Of a DNA stretch of 64,000 bases, positions 10,637-21,526 are shown in pieces. Below the pieces are notes generated by a model, which was not told where the DNA came from, did no database searches, and saw only the letters and a list, made by a program, of their open reading frames with translations. The stretch comes from Bos javanicus (Eukaryota > Chordata > Mammalia > Artiodactyla > Bovidae), in assembly GCF_032452875.1 (NCBI RefSeq), contig NC_083869.1, positions 127,416,001 through 127,480,000 on the forward strand, given 5' to 3'. The translations under genes and the position numbers were made by a program. Each line of letters opens with the position of its first letter. The first letter of the stretch is position 1.

Positions 10637-10779
10637 CGTGGCTACGATCCTCTTGACGGCGGCAGCTGACAGCTCCTCACCCTTGGGCTGCTCCACCAGC
10701 GTCATGCCCAGGTACTTGAGACTGAAGAGCATACCCTCGAGCAGTGTCTCCCGCGTGTCTGTCCAGTTTTCAGGCAGCT
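10637..10779 (-). CDS. LDLRAP1: LDLRAP1 coding exon 2 (start of PTB domain)
   Basis: This 143-bp exon has acceptor TGCCCAG and donor GTGAGC. It completes Lys31 and encodes to Thr78. It begins LPENWTDTRETLLEG, then MLFSLKYLGMTLVEQPKGE. The FSLKYLG strand is the conserved first beta-strand of DAB/ARH-class PTB domains. Val replaces the human Ile in AAxKRIVAT. Phase and length agree exactly with the neighbouring exons (48 codons). Confidence 0.96.
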
Positions 10780-10894
10780 CTGGGCAGAGGAGGACAGGCC
10801 CTCAGACCCTGATGGATAAGGCCAGCATCTGCAGCCCCCATCTCCTAGGAAGACCCAGCAAGGGACAATGGGGTCCCCCTATCTATCATTTTTA

Positions 10895-11135
10895 TCTTTA
10901 ATGAAGGGTTAACGTTTTCTAGCATATCCCAGGCACCGTGGTAGGAAGCTTTACATAAAATCTTCTCATTAACCCTCATGAGAACCTGTGAGGCAGACAC
11001 TTTTGTCATACCCATTTAGAGACAAAGACACTGAGACCCAGGGAGGCGAAATCCCATGACCAAGACCACAGAGCCAGCAAGTACAACAGCCCAGAATCAA
11101 ACTCTTATTTTCAAGCCCAAACTCTTGATTTCAGT
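10895..11135 (-). mobile_element. MIR SINE (minus orientation)
   Basis: ATATCCCAGGCACCGTGG, then AATCTTCTCATTAACCCTC, AAAGACACTGAGACCCAGG and CCACAGAGCCAGCAAGT. A rather complete copy. Confidence 0.75.
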
Positions 11136-11310
11136 GTTAATATTTTCTGAGGGCAAACCATGCCGCTTTCTTATTGAATCTTCAGTGCAATCTGGTGAGA
11201 TGGATATTATTCCCACTTTACAGATTAGGAAACTGAGGCTAAGAAAGATGAAGTTGGCAGACAAAGGCCAATGAGTAAAGGATTGGAGTCAGAATTCAAG
11301 ATTAGGTGAT
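11136..11310 (-). mobile_element. MIR SINE (minus orientation), adjacent second copy
   Basis: CCCACTTTACAGATTAGGAA, then ACTGAGGCTAAGAAAGATGA. It lies directly beside the preceding MIR in the same orientation. Confidence 0.65.
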
Positions 11311-11467
11311 TTCCATGGCCCCAGCCTGGCCTGTTTTCCTCTCTCTGCATAGCCGCAGACCCCCAGGAAGTAGGGAGGAGGGGAGACCAGGAAAGAGACA
11401 GCAGTCCAAGGAGAGCAGGGGTGAGGTAAGGCTTAGTGGGGAAACAGGGAGGTGACTGCTCAAAAGA

Positions 11468-11592
11468 CATGACATGAAGGTCACCTGACTCCAGAAGACT
11501 GGGGTTCAAATCCCAGCTCTGCTTCCTTCCACCTGCATGGCCTTGGGGAAGGCCTCTCTCCTCTTTGAGACTAATAATGCCTGGGCTGCAGC
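11468..11592 (+). mobile_element. MIR SINE
   Basis: GACTGGGGTTCAAATCCCAG, then CTCTGCTTCC and GGCCTTGGGGAAGGCC. Plus orientation. Confidence 0.6.
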
Positions 11593-12169
11593 AACAGCAC
11601 ACAGCAGCACCCAGGGGAAGGACCCTGTGCAAGCTCTGACCATGACTGAAGGAAGGAAGGTTGGAAAGAGGCGAGGAGCCTGGCTCACTGGGTAATGAAA
11701 CAGACAAGGAAGGAGAGCTGGAAAGAGGCCCTGTTTGGCCCCACCCACGTGAGAGGCCCTGAACAAGCAGAGGGACAAGAGGAGAAGTGTGGTGTTCGCT
11801 GGGGTACGGGTCATACAGGAACTCACAGGAGCTCCTAGTCCCCGCTCTGCAGAGACCCAGGTGAACAGGAATCTAGTGCATGCAAGCTGGCATGCCCGAA
11901 TGAAGGAACGACCCAGACAACCCCAAGGATGCTTTCAGGCCCGAGATGCCCCCAACGCCATCCTCAGCTCTGGACCCTGGCCTTTAAGCCTCTACCCTGA
12001 AAGAAGGCCAGGCCCCACTGAGAAGACTCCCAAAGGGATCCCGTCCTCTGTCCATCAACCAGGAGTCTATTTCATTTGATCCTCCAAAGAGAATCAGAAA
12101 GTCCCTGAGGTGCTCCAGTCCTGGTTTGGTGATGAGAACTCAGAAAATGGGCCTTCCCCTCAAAGAAAC

Positions 12170-12352
12170 CAAGAACATTACCACCCCCAGTGCAAAACAG
12201 CACTCTAACACTCATGACTACCTTACAAGCTAGCATTCTCTCATTCCCATCTCACAGATGAGGAAACTCAGGCTCAAAGAACAAGGAATTGGTCCAATCA
12301 GTTGTCTAAGTCACACTTAAAGCCCAAGTTCCTAACCACTAGGTGATACTAT
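12170..12352 (-). mobile_element. MIR SINE (minus orientation)
   Basis: CATCTCACAGATGAGGAAAC, then TCAGGCTCAAAGAACAAGG and CCTAACCACTAGGTGATAC. Confidence 0.7.
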
Positions 12353-12679
12353 CTTACCACGAGGCAAACTACCCTTCCTTTAGCAAAATGTCAGGGAGAA
12401 GTTCCTACAGCCAGAGGTATTTCCCTCCACAGTGCTTAATTCCTGAGGCTTCCTCTCTGTAGGAATCTGCCCAGACCACCACTTTCAACCTGAGACCCCT
12501 CTGAGCAAGGATGGCAAACCAGGTACGGCCAGGCCTGTCGCCTGTGTCCTCGGCAGACATTGCTAATCCACTGCAGCTCTATTCCCTCTGAATTAAAAGC
12601 TTTGAACTGTTTCTCAGTACAAGGCTGCAGGCAGGTAATCCCAGTCCCTCAGGCATGGCCTTGTTCGTCTCTTCATCCA

Positions 12680-12935
12680 CCCCTGCTACTGCTAAGTCAC
12701 TTCAGTCGTGGCAACCCCATAGACGGCAGCCCACCAGGCTCCCCCGTCCCTGGGATTCTCCAGGCAAGAACACTGGAGTGGGTTGCCATTTCCTTCTCCA
12801 ATGCATAAGTGAAAAGTGAAAGTGAAGTCGCTCAGTCGTGTCCGACCCTCAGCGACCCCACGGACTGCAGCCCACCAGGCTCCTCGATCCATGGGATTTT
12901 CCAGGCAAGAGTACTGGAGTGGGTGCCATTGTCAT
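12680..12935 (-). mobile_element. Bov-A2 SINE (dimer)
   Basis: Two BovA monomers in tandem on the minus strand, each with the CCACCAGGCTCC and CACTGGAGTGGGT phrases. They are joined by the GAAAAGTGAAAGTGAAGTCG linker. The CTGCTACTGCTAAGTC end corresponds to the AGC-type tail of this family. Confidence 0.92.
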
Positions 12936-13239
12936 CCACCCCTGCCCCTCGGCAAACATCCTCGCATTTTCATGTCCGCTCTCATTTCCGCCGGCTCTGC
13001 CCTTTCCTGGCCCCTCTCCAAAGCCACTTCCGCTCCCTCCATTCCAAGGGCCAGAGCCTGCCAAGGTCACGGACGACCTCTTTGTTGTCAAGATATTCCC
13101 CAGTTCCCCCCGACTTCTGAAATGCTTGGCATTTTTCTGCAATCCTCCTACTCTGGCCTGACCCGTCCCTTCTTCTGTGGGCTCCTGGAAGAGGGCCCTG
13201 GTAGACTGGTGGCCACTCACCAAGCCTCAGAGACCCTCA

Positions 13240-13345
13240 CCCCAACCCCCTTACTTAACAGATGACAAAACGGAGGCCCAGAGAACGATGGGACTTGTGC
13301 AAGGTCACACAGCAAGTCAGAGGGACCCCAGCTCCCAATCCACTA
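13240..13345 (-). mobile_element. MIR SINE fragment (minus orientation)
   Basis: ACAGATGACAAAACGGAGGC, then GTGCAAGGTCACACAGCAAG. Confidence 0.65.
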
Positions 13346-13404
13346 CAGGTAACGCCCACAAGCACTGTTGGGAGTTACAGGCTGCCCAGCCTCCTCTCCT
13401 CCTA

Positions 13405-13462
13405 TACGTGCGTGCACACATACACACACAGACACACACACGCAGGCGCGCGTACACACAAC
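13405..13462. repeat. Imperfect (CA)n microsatellite
   Basis: Alternating CA/TA/GA/CG dinucleotides with interruptions. A candidate polymorphic marker. Confidence 0.85.
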
Positions 13463-13578
13463 AGAGGTTCCAATCATGCAGAGCTTCCCCCATGATGTAA
13501 CACTTACTTTCCCACTTCTGTGTCTTTGCTCACAAGTAGCTCCCTCTACCAGAAATGCCCCTCCCTTTGCTAGACCAA

Positions 13579-13802
13579 GGAGCTTCCCTAGTGGCTCAGA
13601 GGGTAAAGCGTCTGCCTGCAATCAAGGTAGACCTGGGTTCAAACCCTGGGTCAGGAAGATCCTCTGGAGAAGGAAATGGCAACCCACTCCAGTACCTTTG
13701 CCTGGAAAATCCCATGGATGGAGGAGCCTGGTAGGCTACAGTCCATGGGGTCACAAAGAGTCCGACACGACTGAGCGATTTCACTTTCCCTTTCACTTTT
13801 GA
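13579..13802 (+). mobile_element. Bov-tA SINE
   Basis: Full plus-strand copy. The tRNA-Glu-like head GCTTCCCTAGTGGCTCAGAG is followed by CTGGAGAAGGAAATGGCAAC and the BovA part, ending GACTGAGCGATTTCAC. Confidence 0.93.
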
Positions 13803-13864
13803 TAAACCGAACCCCCTCCATCCAGTCTCCTCCAGAAAGCCTTACTTTGACAGGGTATATCCTA

Positions 13865-13962
13865 GTAGTTAAGAGCAAAGGCCTTAATCCTAGAATCCAC
13901 TGAGCTTGAGTACGTCAATTAACTTTCCCTGAGCCTCAGCTGTCTCTTCTACTAAAATGGTG
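13865..13962 (+). mobile_element. MIR SINE fragment
   Basis: GTTAAGAGCAAAGGCCTTAA, then CCCTGAGCCTCAGCTGTCTC. The minus-strand Bov SINE that follows may have interrupted it, since MIR-like GATGAGATAATAAAATGAG resumes at 14,222. Confidence 0.55.
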
Positions 13963-13965
13963 GTG

Positions 13966-14167
13966 GTTTAGTTGCCAAGTCGTGTCTGACTCTTGCAACC
14001 CCGTGGACTATAGCCCGCTAGGCTCCTCTGCCCATGGGATTCTCCAGGCAAGAATACTGGAATGGGTTGCCCTTCTCTTCTCCAGGGGATCTTCCTAACC
14101 CAGGAAACGAACCTGGGTCTCCTCACCACAGGCAGATTCTTTACCAACTGAGCCACCAGGGAAGACC
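13966..14167 (-). mobile_element. Bov-tA SINE
   Basis: Minus-strand copy from AAGTCGTGTCTGACTCTTGC to the tRNA-like head ending ACTGAGCCACCAGGGAAG. Confidence 0.92.
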
Positions 14168-15374
14168 TCTATACAACAGGAGAAGCAAAAGTCTCCAGCT
14201 CCCAGGGCTGTTCTGACCCTTTGATGAGATAATAAAATGAGATAATGAGATAATAAAGTGTAATGTGCTTATTAGCACACGGCCCCACCCATGGTTCTGC
14301 CTTCTGGGGCCTCTTCTGCCCTGGCAGGGGGCTACTCTGTTCTGGGTATGGATTTCCTCCTCTTCCTCCCGTAGCCATATCCCCACCACCAAGCAGCTGC
14401 CTGCTCGTGTGTTCTCTTCAAGGACTTCCGTGCACGTCTGCCTCCTCCACGATCTAGCGGGGAGGAGGTGCACGCCTGCTCAGTGACACTGTCGGGCCTC
14501 ATTCTGCTTCTCCCTGCCCGCCCCTATCACCCTGGCCTCCCAGGCCCAAGAAGGAACTTTCTTCCCCTCCAGTAAACCCTGCCTCCCCTCCTGTACTTCT
14601 GGGCATGAATCATCTCTTTGATGAGGTGTCAGCTCTCTCAGGCCCCACGCCCTCCCGGAAGAAAGCAGCACCTGGGAGCACTCAGGAAAGACAGAGGCAA
14701 GGCTCGCCACCACAACCGCCCCGCTCACCACCCAGCCACCTCACGCTGGAGGCCACGGGTTCCTTTCCAGGAGGAACCCAAGGCATCAGGAAGTGCTCCC
14801 AGAGGCCCCTAGGCAAATACAGGCCTCAGTCCACAGCCCTGTTCCGGTCCTGGTTATTTTTGGCCCTGTAGTGTGTAATAACTGTGCTATTTTAACTTGT
14901 GATTTTTACAGATGACCTGCTGTTAGAATTAGCTGGGGACGGATGGACCATATGCCCAGTCTGACTTGTAGCTGCAAACATGGTACTCTTTCCTCACTAA
15001 GGGACCCCTGCCCGGGAGTCAGGGCTGGGCAGGGAGCCCCCGTGCCCCTTCCAGCCTGGTTGATGGCTGGAACATCAGGGCTACGGCCAAATCCGTGGGC
15101 TAGGAGGGAACCTCCAACCGGGCTCCTGGCCTCCAGTCCCCTCCCGCCTGCTGGGGAGATGGCCTCAGGAGCCACAGAGTGGTACCTCAAGAAGAGGACC
15201 CAAGTTCTGCCGTGACCTGGAGTGGGGCTGCTTCTCCAGGCCACAGTCTCCTTATCTGACAAATGGGCTCAGTCCTGCAGGAGTGTCAGCAGAAAAAAGG
15301 TTCAGCGTGTGAAACGTGCTAAGCAAATTTCAGAAGTTATTGAGATTATCAAAAGAAAGTAGTCATGATTTTTT

Positions 15375-15482
15375 TAAAAAGGTGATCGAGTAGTTAAGAC
15401 TCGGTGCTTTCACTGCAGGGGCCTGGGTTCAATCCCTTGTTGGGGAACTAAGATCCTGTAAGCTGCCAACCCCCTCAAAATA
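15375..15482 (+). mobile_element. CHR-type tRNA-Glu SINE fragment
   Basis: AGTAGTTAAGACTCGGTGC, then GGGCCTGGGTTCAATCCC and GGGGAACTAAGATCC are the head of the cetartiodactyl CHR SINE. The 5' end and tail are truncated. Confidence 0.75.
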
Positions 15483-15671
15483 ATAACAGCAGCAGTGGGG
15501 TTCATGGTCACTCTACTGCCCTGGTCCTTGGCTTCCACATTTTAAAACGGTATCAACAATAGTATCAGTCCCACGGGACTGTGTGGGTGGGAATGTGGTG
15601 AGGATGCAATCAGTACACACACGAGCTGGGCTTAGAACCATGCCTGGCAGATCACAAGTGTGAGTGCTGTG

Positions 15672-15995
15672 TCATTCAGTTCAGTTCAGTTCAGTCACTC
15701 AGTCGTGTCTGACTCTTTGTGACCCCATGAACCACAGCATGCCAGGCCTCCCTGTCCATCACCAACTCCCAGAGTTCACCCAAACCCATGTCCATTGAGT
15801 CAGTGATGCCATCCAGCCATCTCATCCTCTGCCGTCCCCTTCTCCTCTTGCCCTCAATCCCTCCCAGCATCAGGGTCTTTTCAAATGAATCAGCTCTTTG
15901 CATCAGGTAGCCAAAGTATTGGAGTTTCAGCTTCAGCATCAGTCCTTCCAATGAACACCCAGGACTGATCTCCTTTAGAATGAACTGGTTGGGTC
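15672..15995 (-). mobile_element. BovB (RTE) LINE, 5'-truncated 3' end
   Basis: Minus-strand copy. It starts with the TTCAGTTCAGTTCAG tail complement, followed by GCCAGGCCTCCCTGTCCATC and a stretch that decodes on the minus strand to the C-terminal residues of the BovB reverse transcriptase ORF (LKLKLQYFGYLMQR). The break is near TTTAGAATGAACTGGTTGGG. Confidence 0.95.
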
Positions 15996-15999
15996 ACTG

Positions 16000-16182
16000 A
16001 AGTGAAAAAGTGAAGTGAAGTCACTCAGTCGTGTCTGACTCTTTGCAACCCCATAGACTGTAGCCTACCTGGCTCCTCCCTCCATGGGATTCTCCAGGAA
16101 AGAGTACTGGAGTGGGTCGCCATTTCCTTCTCCAGGGGATCTTCCCGACCCAGGGATCGAACCCGGGTCTCCCGCACTCCAG
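16000..16182 (-). mobile_element. Bov-tA SINE
   Basis: Minus-strand copy directly abutting the BovB 3' end. It begins GAAGTCACTCAGTCGTGTC and ends inside the tRNA-like head at GGGTCTCCCGCACTCC. Confidence 0.9.
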
Positions 16183-16559
16183 GGGTCAAATGCAAAGGTG
16201 TACACAGCCATGTGTGGTACTTTAGAGAAGAGTCAAGGATATATCAGGACTCCCATTGGCAGATGAAGATGCTCAGCAGTGTCTGGGCATGACTCAGAAT
16301 CCACAATGCTGAGCCTTGACTTTCACAGCTGTGCTTGTGACTCTCTCCTGCAGTCTGCCGAGCCCCTTCCCATGAGCTGGGCCAGGCTCAGGATCACCCA
16401 GGAAGAACAGGTAACCTGCCCCGCATGCCGCCTGAAAGGAACATGTGGCTCACTTTCAGTGGGCCGTGGGTGACTGGACTCCATCATGCCACATACCTCT
16501 CCCTCAGCCACCAGGCCGTGAGAAGAAATCCCAGCCACCAGTTAAATGTCCCTTGCACA

Positions 16560-16677
16560 TGCTGTTCCCAGATTCCTCCCTCCTTGTATTCATACCTGTG
16601 TTCTGTGTCACCTTCTGAGAAGCCTTCCCTGACCCCCTGCACTGACACTCTCATTGCCCCACCTTTAGCTCCTCGTG
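16560..16677 (+). mobile_element. L2 LINE fragment
   Basis: GTGTCACCTTCTGAGAAGCC, then TTCCCTGACCCCCTGCACTG, an L2 3' motif series. Confidence 0.55.
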
Positions 16678-16679
16678 CC

Positions 16680-16890
16680 ATGCTAAGTCCCTCAGTCATG
16701 ACCTACTCATCGTGACCCTATGGACTGTAGCCCACTGGGCTCCTCTGTCCAAAGGATTCTCCAGACAAGAATACTGGAGTGGGTTGCCCTTTCCTTCTCC
16801 AGCGGATCTTCCCAACCCAGGGGTTGAACCCTCATCTCCTACAGTGGAAGGCTGGTTCTTTACCACTAGTGCCACCTGGGAAGCCCAAGG
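16680..16890 (-). mobile_element. Bov-tA SINE
   Basis: Minus-strand copy. GCTAAGTCCCTCAGTCATGA leads to CACCTGGGAAGCCC, and both the BovA and tRNA-like parts are present. Confidence 0.9.
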
Positions 16891-17317
16891 TGGGTACCAT
16901 TTCCACCCAGGCCACCTGACACGCCACTCTCTCTGGCTGCTGGAGGCCTGGATGCCCACTCAGCCTGGGGCAGTAAGAGCTCCCGTCTCCAGCAGCCCTG
17001 CAGCCATCAAGAGGAACTGCCCCTCAGGTGAACTGTAACTGCTCTGGAGCTCCCCCTGGGGGAGCCTCTCAGTTGCCTACAATGAAAAGTGGCTTCATGG
17101 TGTCCAGTCTTTGGACTTTCTCTTCTTGCTTCTCCTAAGAATACTTCCTGGGATCTCTTCCCAAATAAGCGACTTGTACTCAGACCCGTCTCGGCATCTG
17201 CTTCTAGAAGAACCCAAAGACACCGCCTATCATTTCCTCACCTGCTTTATCTTTCCTCTCGGAGTCACCACTACCCACAAGCACACCACCCACTGGTGCG
17301 CCAGTCACCCTTCCTAC

Positions 17318-17405
17318 CCCAGAGGGCAGAGATGAACTCACTCACCAGCCTCCCTGATACCTCTATCAGTGCCCGACACACAGTCGGTGCTCAGTATACT
17401 GTGGT
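17318..17405 (+). mobile_element. L2 LINE 3' end fragment
   Basis: AGAGGGCAGAGATGAACTC, then CGACACACAGTCGGTGCTCA. Confidence 0.5.
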
Positions 17406-17530
17406 TTGGGGTTTATTTCTATCTTTCAAAGTTAACATTATAAATAAGTAGGACTAGATCCTCCATCCCACCCCCTACACTACCATGAACCAGCTTTGCT
17501 GAAACCTGCACCTCAGATTTCTTTACTTGG

Positions 17531-17547
17531 TCTCTCTCTCTCTCTCT
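17531..17547. repeat. (TC)n microsatellite
   Basis: A short pure CT-dinucleotide run within TCTCTCTCTCTCTCTCTG. Confidence 0.8.
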
Positions 17548-17819
17548 GAGTTCTCTGACAACCCCTGGAGGAACCTGAGGGTCAGAGGGACTCCTTGTGG
17601 AAATAAGGGTATCGAGGGGATGGGGTGAGTCAGCCTTCCAGGCAACTGGAAGAAAGGAAAACCCATGGCCAGGGACTGAAATAGAATATTTATGGTTCCC
17701 AAAGAGATGGCATGGGGAGGGGGGGAAGCCATGTGTGGGAGAAGGAGAGAGTCCCCCTTGGAAGTCGGCAGTAACTAGGAGACAGGGGGCGGTGAGGGTC
17801 AGGACAAAGAAGCTTGTCT

Positions 17820-17935
17820 GCTGCTGGCTTTGCTCTGTGACCTCAGGCAAGCCCCACTCCGGGCTTCAGTTTCTATGCAGATAAAACAATGATCACACTA
17901 ATCCCAGCTGAGGACCTTGAGGGGTGAGGAGCAAG
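17820..17935 (+). mobile_element. MIR SINE
   Basis: CTCTGTGACCTCAGGCAAGC, then GGGCTTCAGTTTCTATGCAG and GATCACACTAATCCC. Confidence 0.65.
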
Positions 17936-18204
17936 TCACAGCCGGACAGCGGGTATCAGGTCTAACCTTAACTCCACTGGCTTCAGTTTGGTCCCCAAAC
18001 GCAAGCATAGGGCTCAGACCTTGAGGGCTGGATCCAAGGCCTGGCTGGGACACCACCCCACGTCAGGCTGCCTCAGCACTCCTACCCGAGACACACCCTA
18101 CTGCCTCCCCCTCTGCTTGTGGCCACCGCTGTCCTCAGGGGCAGCCAGCCCTGCCTCAGTCACTCCCAGGGTCAGAGTCCATGAGGCCACACTGATACGA
18201 CCCC

Positions 18205-18345
18205 TGGGCTACGGATTTGGAGCCAGCTCTTGGAAGCTCCATGTTGGAGCCACTGACTCTACTTCCCCAAGCCTCAGGTTCCTTTATCTGAAAAATGAAT
18301 CTGATAAGAATCCCTGCTCTGACACCTCACAGGAGCAAACACGAT
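18205..18345 (+). mobile_element. MIR SINE
   Basis: GGATTTGGAGCCAGCTCTTG, then AAGCCTCAGGTTCCTTTATC and GAAAAATGAATCTGATAAG. Confidence 0.6.
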
Positions 18346-18806
18346 AATGGGAGCAAAACCCTACCTAAAAGGTAGGTGACAAAAGCCCAGCCCATTCGCT
18401 GGGCTCTTCCCGCCAGGCCACACACGCTTTCAGCCCACCCACGTCAGCCCACCCGCGTCAGACGACAAGACTGGACTGCGTGCTACTGCTACTGACAATT
18501 TACACATCAAAAACTGACTTAAGCAGGGACAGGTGGGGATTCACCCCGGCTCATCTGGGTCAGAAGGCTCCAGGACGGCACTCTTGGCTTACTGGGGTCT
18601 GCCTAAGAGGAACGGGGCTCTCCTCTCCTTTCCTACGCAGTTGTAGACAGGCTCTGAGCCCCTCCAAACTTGTTCCACCACATTAAGAGTCATGGTGAAG
18701 GCCCACATGACAAGTAGGGGAAAGGGGAGTGGGGGAGAAGGAAACCACCAGTTAGGTGCCAGAAGGAAGTGTTATTGTCAACAACCTTCTCAACACCTCT
18801 GCCAGA

Positions 18807-19415
18807 GAGACTTCCCTGGTGGTTCCGTGGTTAAGAATCTATTATACCTTGTGGACTTCCCTGCTGCTGCTAAGTCGATTCAGTCGTGTCCAACTCTGTG
18901 CGACCCCAGAGACGGCAGCCCACCAGGCTCCCCCGTCCCTGGGATTCTCCAGGCAAGAACACTGGAGTGGGTTGCCATTGCCTTCTCCAATGCATGAAAG
19001 TGAAAAGTGAAAGTGAAGTCGCTCAGTCATGTCCGACTCTTAGCGACCCCATGGACTGCAGCCCACCAGGCTCCTCCGGCCATGGGATTTGCCAGGCAAG
19101 AGTACTGGAGTGGGTTGCCATTGCCCTCTCCCTGGTGGTGCAGTGGATAGGAATCCGCCTGCCAAGGCAGGAGACACAGGTTCTATCCCCAGTCTAAGGA
19201 GATTCCACATGCCGCAGAGCAACTACGCCCATGCACCACGACTGAGCCCACAAGAGCTGCGACTAGTGAAGGCTGTGCTCCGCAACAAGAGCAGCCGCTG
19301 CAATGAGAAGCCTGGCCTCCACGAGGAAGAGCAGCCCCTACTTGCCGCAACTGAAGAAAGCCCACTCGCAGCAATGAAGACCCAGCGCAGCCAAAAACAA
19401 ATACATTTTTAAAAG
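18807..19415. mobile_element. Nested SINE cluster: CHR fragments split by a Bov-A2
   Basis: A CHR head fragment (18,807-18,850, plus) is followed by a second CHR start (GGACTTCCCT at about 18,853). That second copy is split by a minus-strand Bov-A2 dimer (about 18,862-19,122) and resumes at 19,124 (CCCTGGTGGTGCAGTGG), running to its A-rich tail near 19,415. The Bov-A2 is therefore younger than the CHR copy. Confidence 0.85.
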
Positions 19416-19429
19416 TAAGCTTAAAAAAA

Positions 19430-19665
19430 GGGCTTCCCTTGTGGCTCAGATGGTAAAGACTCCCGCATGTGGGGGGGGGGTGGGGAGGGGAAAGGGGGGA
19501 GACTAAGTCCGCGCGCCACAACTACTGAGCTGGCACGCTCTGGAGCCCTCAAGCCACAACTAAAAAGAAGGCCGCTGCACTGCAGGGAAAGATGCCACAA
19601 AGTCGGTCCCCTGGCAGCAGACCCAAGGCAGCCAAATAAATAAAAGTAATTAAAAAATAAAAACA
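19430..19665 (+). mobile_element. CHR-type SINE
   Basis: GGGCTTCCCTTGTGGCTCAG, then a G-rich insertion (19,470-19,500), CGCGCCACAACTACTGAGC, and the tail CAGCCAAATAAATAAAAG. Confidence 0.85.
19471..19499 (+). repeat. G-run tract, quadruplex-capable
   Basis: Ten G, T, four G, A, four G, AAA, six G. This meets the four-G-tract pattern with loops of 1-3 bases. It lies inside a CHR SINE where the consensus has no such run. Confidence 0.75.
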
Positions 19666-19694
19666 AACTAACAAACCACATCCCTTGCCAGGTT

Positions 19695-19795
19695 AGAGTT
19701 TTTATCCTGATTTTGCAAATGAGAAAACTGAGGATCAGAAAGGACAAGTGACTTGTCCAAGATCAGAGCAGGCAGGAGAAACTCTTCTGCCACTT
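19695..19795 (-). mobile_element. MIR SINE fragment (minus orientation)
   Basis: TTTGCAAATGAGAAAACTGA, then GTGACTTGTCCAAGATCAG. Confidence 0.65.
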
Positions 19796-21300
19796 AAGGT
19801 GGCTACTTCTCCCCTTTCCCCATACTGAGTGGGGGAAGAGGGAGGGGGTGTTCCTAAGTTTCCTTCCCTGTCCTCGCTCCTCCCTTATCCCTAGAGAAAA
19901 CGACAGGGTTTCCCCATTGGAACAGGCCATCATTCTCAGAAGTTCTGATCAAATCCCACAAATATTTGAAGGAGCTATTTTGGGAGTCCATAAATGTGGG
20001 AGATGGGTGCATCCCTGGCCTCCTCCAGTCCTAATGGCCTGACCCCAGCCCCGCCAGCAGGCACCAGCCCATGTTCTCAATGCTAGTCTTTCTTGGTTTA
20101 GGAGGCAGGCACCGCTGGAACCGCAGAATGGGGCAAGAGGTGGGGCAGGGCAGACTCCCTAGGCCCAGACACGCTGGCACTCCGGGGCCTCTCCTGAGCC
20201 TAGGGAACTCGGGCTCCCCTGGTGGAGCCCTGGAAGGCCAAGACCGAAGCGGGTGGAGTGTACTGAGAGCGGGCTTCCTGGTGCGGGAGAGGCCAGGGTC
20301 CCAGGCTGTCGGCAGGGGAGGCGGGAGGGTGCAGCAGTCCTGGCTTTGGCTCTGTATCTCCCAGTAACGCGCTGCGTGACCCCAGGCAAGCCACTCCTCC
20401 TGAAAAAGGAGGGACCTGGGCTGGGTTTCTCAGGCCTCGCGGGGGAAGGTGCCAGGTGACTGGTTGGTTCCCTGAGAGTAACTGGAGACAGGGAGAGAAG
20501 GGGGGAGCCCGGTGAGGTTCCTCGCAGACTCCCGGACGCCCCTGGGGGAGGCGGCGGCAGAGTCTGCCTTTCGCCCGGGGGCCCAGGGACTTCGGGAGCT
20601 CAAGCGGCGAGGTGCGAGAAATAAAAACAGGTTTCCAACACAGCCAGGACGCCGGCCGGGCCACCTGAACCCCGCCAGAGGAGGGATCTAGACGGCGCGG
20701 GTGGGAAGCACCTCCTGAGACCCCAGGTTGAGCCCCGCCCCCAACTTCCAGCAGGTACCGGCGAAGCCCGGGCTCGCACCTGCGTCGGTTTCCGGGCGCC
20801 CGAGGGAGTTAAAAGACGACTTCGTGGGTTGGACTGGGGGAAGCGGACAAGGTGGGCGCCCGCCGGCCGCCGACCGCGCGCCAGAATGCAGGGGCCGGGG
20901 TGGGGGTGTATTCCCAAATCGCCCCCGGCCCCACGTCCCTTCCCCCCAACACCTCCCGGGTACAGACGCCGAGCTCCCGCCTCCCCAGGCTGTCCAAAGA
21001 GGGGAGGTGCCAGGGTCGCGCAAGGCGCCTCCTCCGACCTGCAGCCCGCACCTGGGGACCCCGAGCTCCCGTTTCTTCCCCCAGCTCCTGCCCCTCCTCC
21101 ACAGCCGAAAAGAATGGGGGCGGGAGTGGGGACGTGACCTTCGGAGACCCTCAACCACGCAGGGCCGGGAAAAGTCGCTCCCGGGCCACAGGCAGCGGGG
21201 TCAGGCCCTGCCTCTCTCCCCACTCCGGGGCCCCTCAGGAGGCGAGGTCCGTGCGCCGCGACCCCCAGCCCGGGCCCCCGGCGGACGCGCACACACTCAC

Positions 21301-21391
21301 TCCGGTGCCGGCCGCCGCCGCACCCCCAGCTCTGCTTGGCGAGGCTGGGGCTCCGGATCAGCGCCCGCCCGGCAGACTTGAGCGCGTCCAT
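21301..21391 (-). CDS. LDLRAP1: LDLRAP1 coding exon 1 (start codon)
   Basis: The 91 coding bases begin with ATG at 21,391-21,389 in good context (GCCATGG, G at -3 and +4) and end before GTGAGT. They encode MDALKSAGRALIRSPSLAKQ, then SWGCGGGRHR and the first base of Lys31. The start is chosen because it matches the known N-terminus of the family. As I recall it, the human protein has one residue fewer here and no Cys in the Gly run. The same frame remains open for 102 codons upstream to another ATG at 21,697, so a longer N-terminus cannot be excluded by sequence alone. Confidence 0.95.
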
Positions 21392-21526
21392 GGCCTCTCC
21401 GGGCCGCCGCGCTGCCGCCTCCGCCGCAGCCAAAAACTCCGTCAGGGAAAACTTTCCGCCGGGGCCAGGCGGCGCGCGGACTCCGCGCTCCTCCCCTCCC
21501 CGCGCGAGCTCCGCGCCGACGTCCGA

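Larger units (their letters stand above)
10780..21300 (-). other. LDLRAP1: LDLRAP1 intron 1
   Basis: A 10.5-kb intron with at least seven MIRs, several Bov SINEs, one BovB 3' end, a nested CHR/Bov-A2 cluster at 18.8-19.65 kb, and the downstream half of the promoter CpG island. I see no nameable element in 14,270-15,370, 16,890-17,310 or 19,800-20,500. Confidence 0.75.
1..21391 (-). other. LDLRAP1: LDLRAP1 gene, 5' part (coding exons 1-7 and introns)
   Basis: LDLRAP1 (ARH) is a cytosolic adaptor. Its PTB domain binds the FxNPxY tail of LDL receptor family members and membrane phosphoinositide, and its C-terminal half binds clathrin and AP-2, so the receptor enters coated pits. Seven minus-strand exons each end in GT and begin after AG. 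Their phases chain without a break from the ATG at 21,391 to codon 251. The remaining C-terminus, about 57 residues including the AP-2 appendage-binding helix, is not in 1-920 and must lie left of the window. Intron sizes seen from the 5' end are about 10.5 kb, 0.6 kb, 1.9 kb, 5.8 kb, 0.37 kb and 0.5 kb. Gene identity is very secure. Confidence 0.97.
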
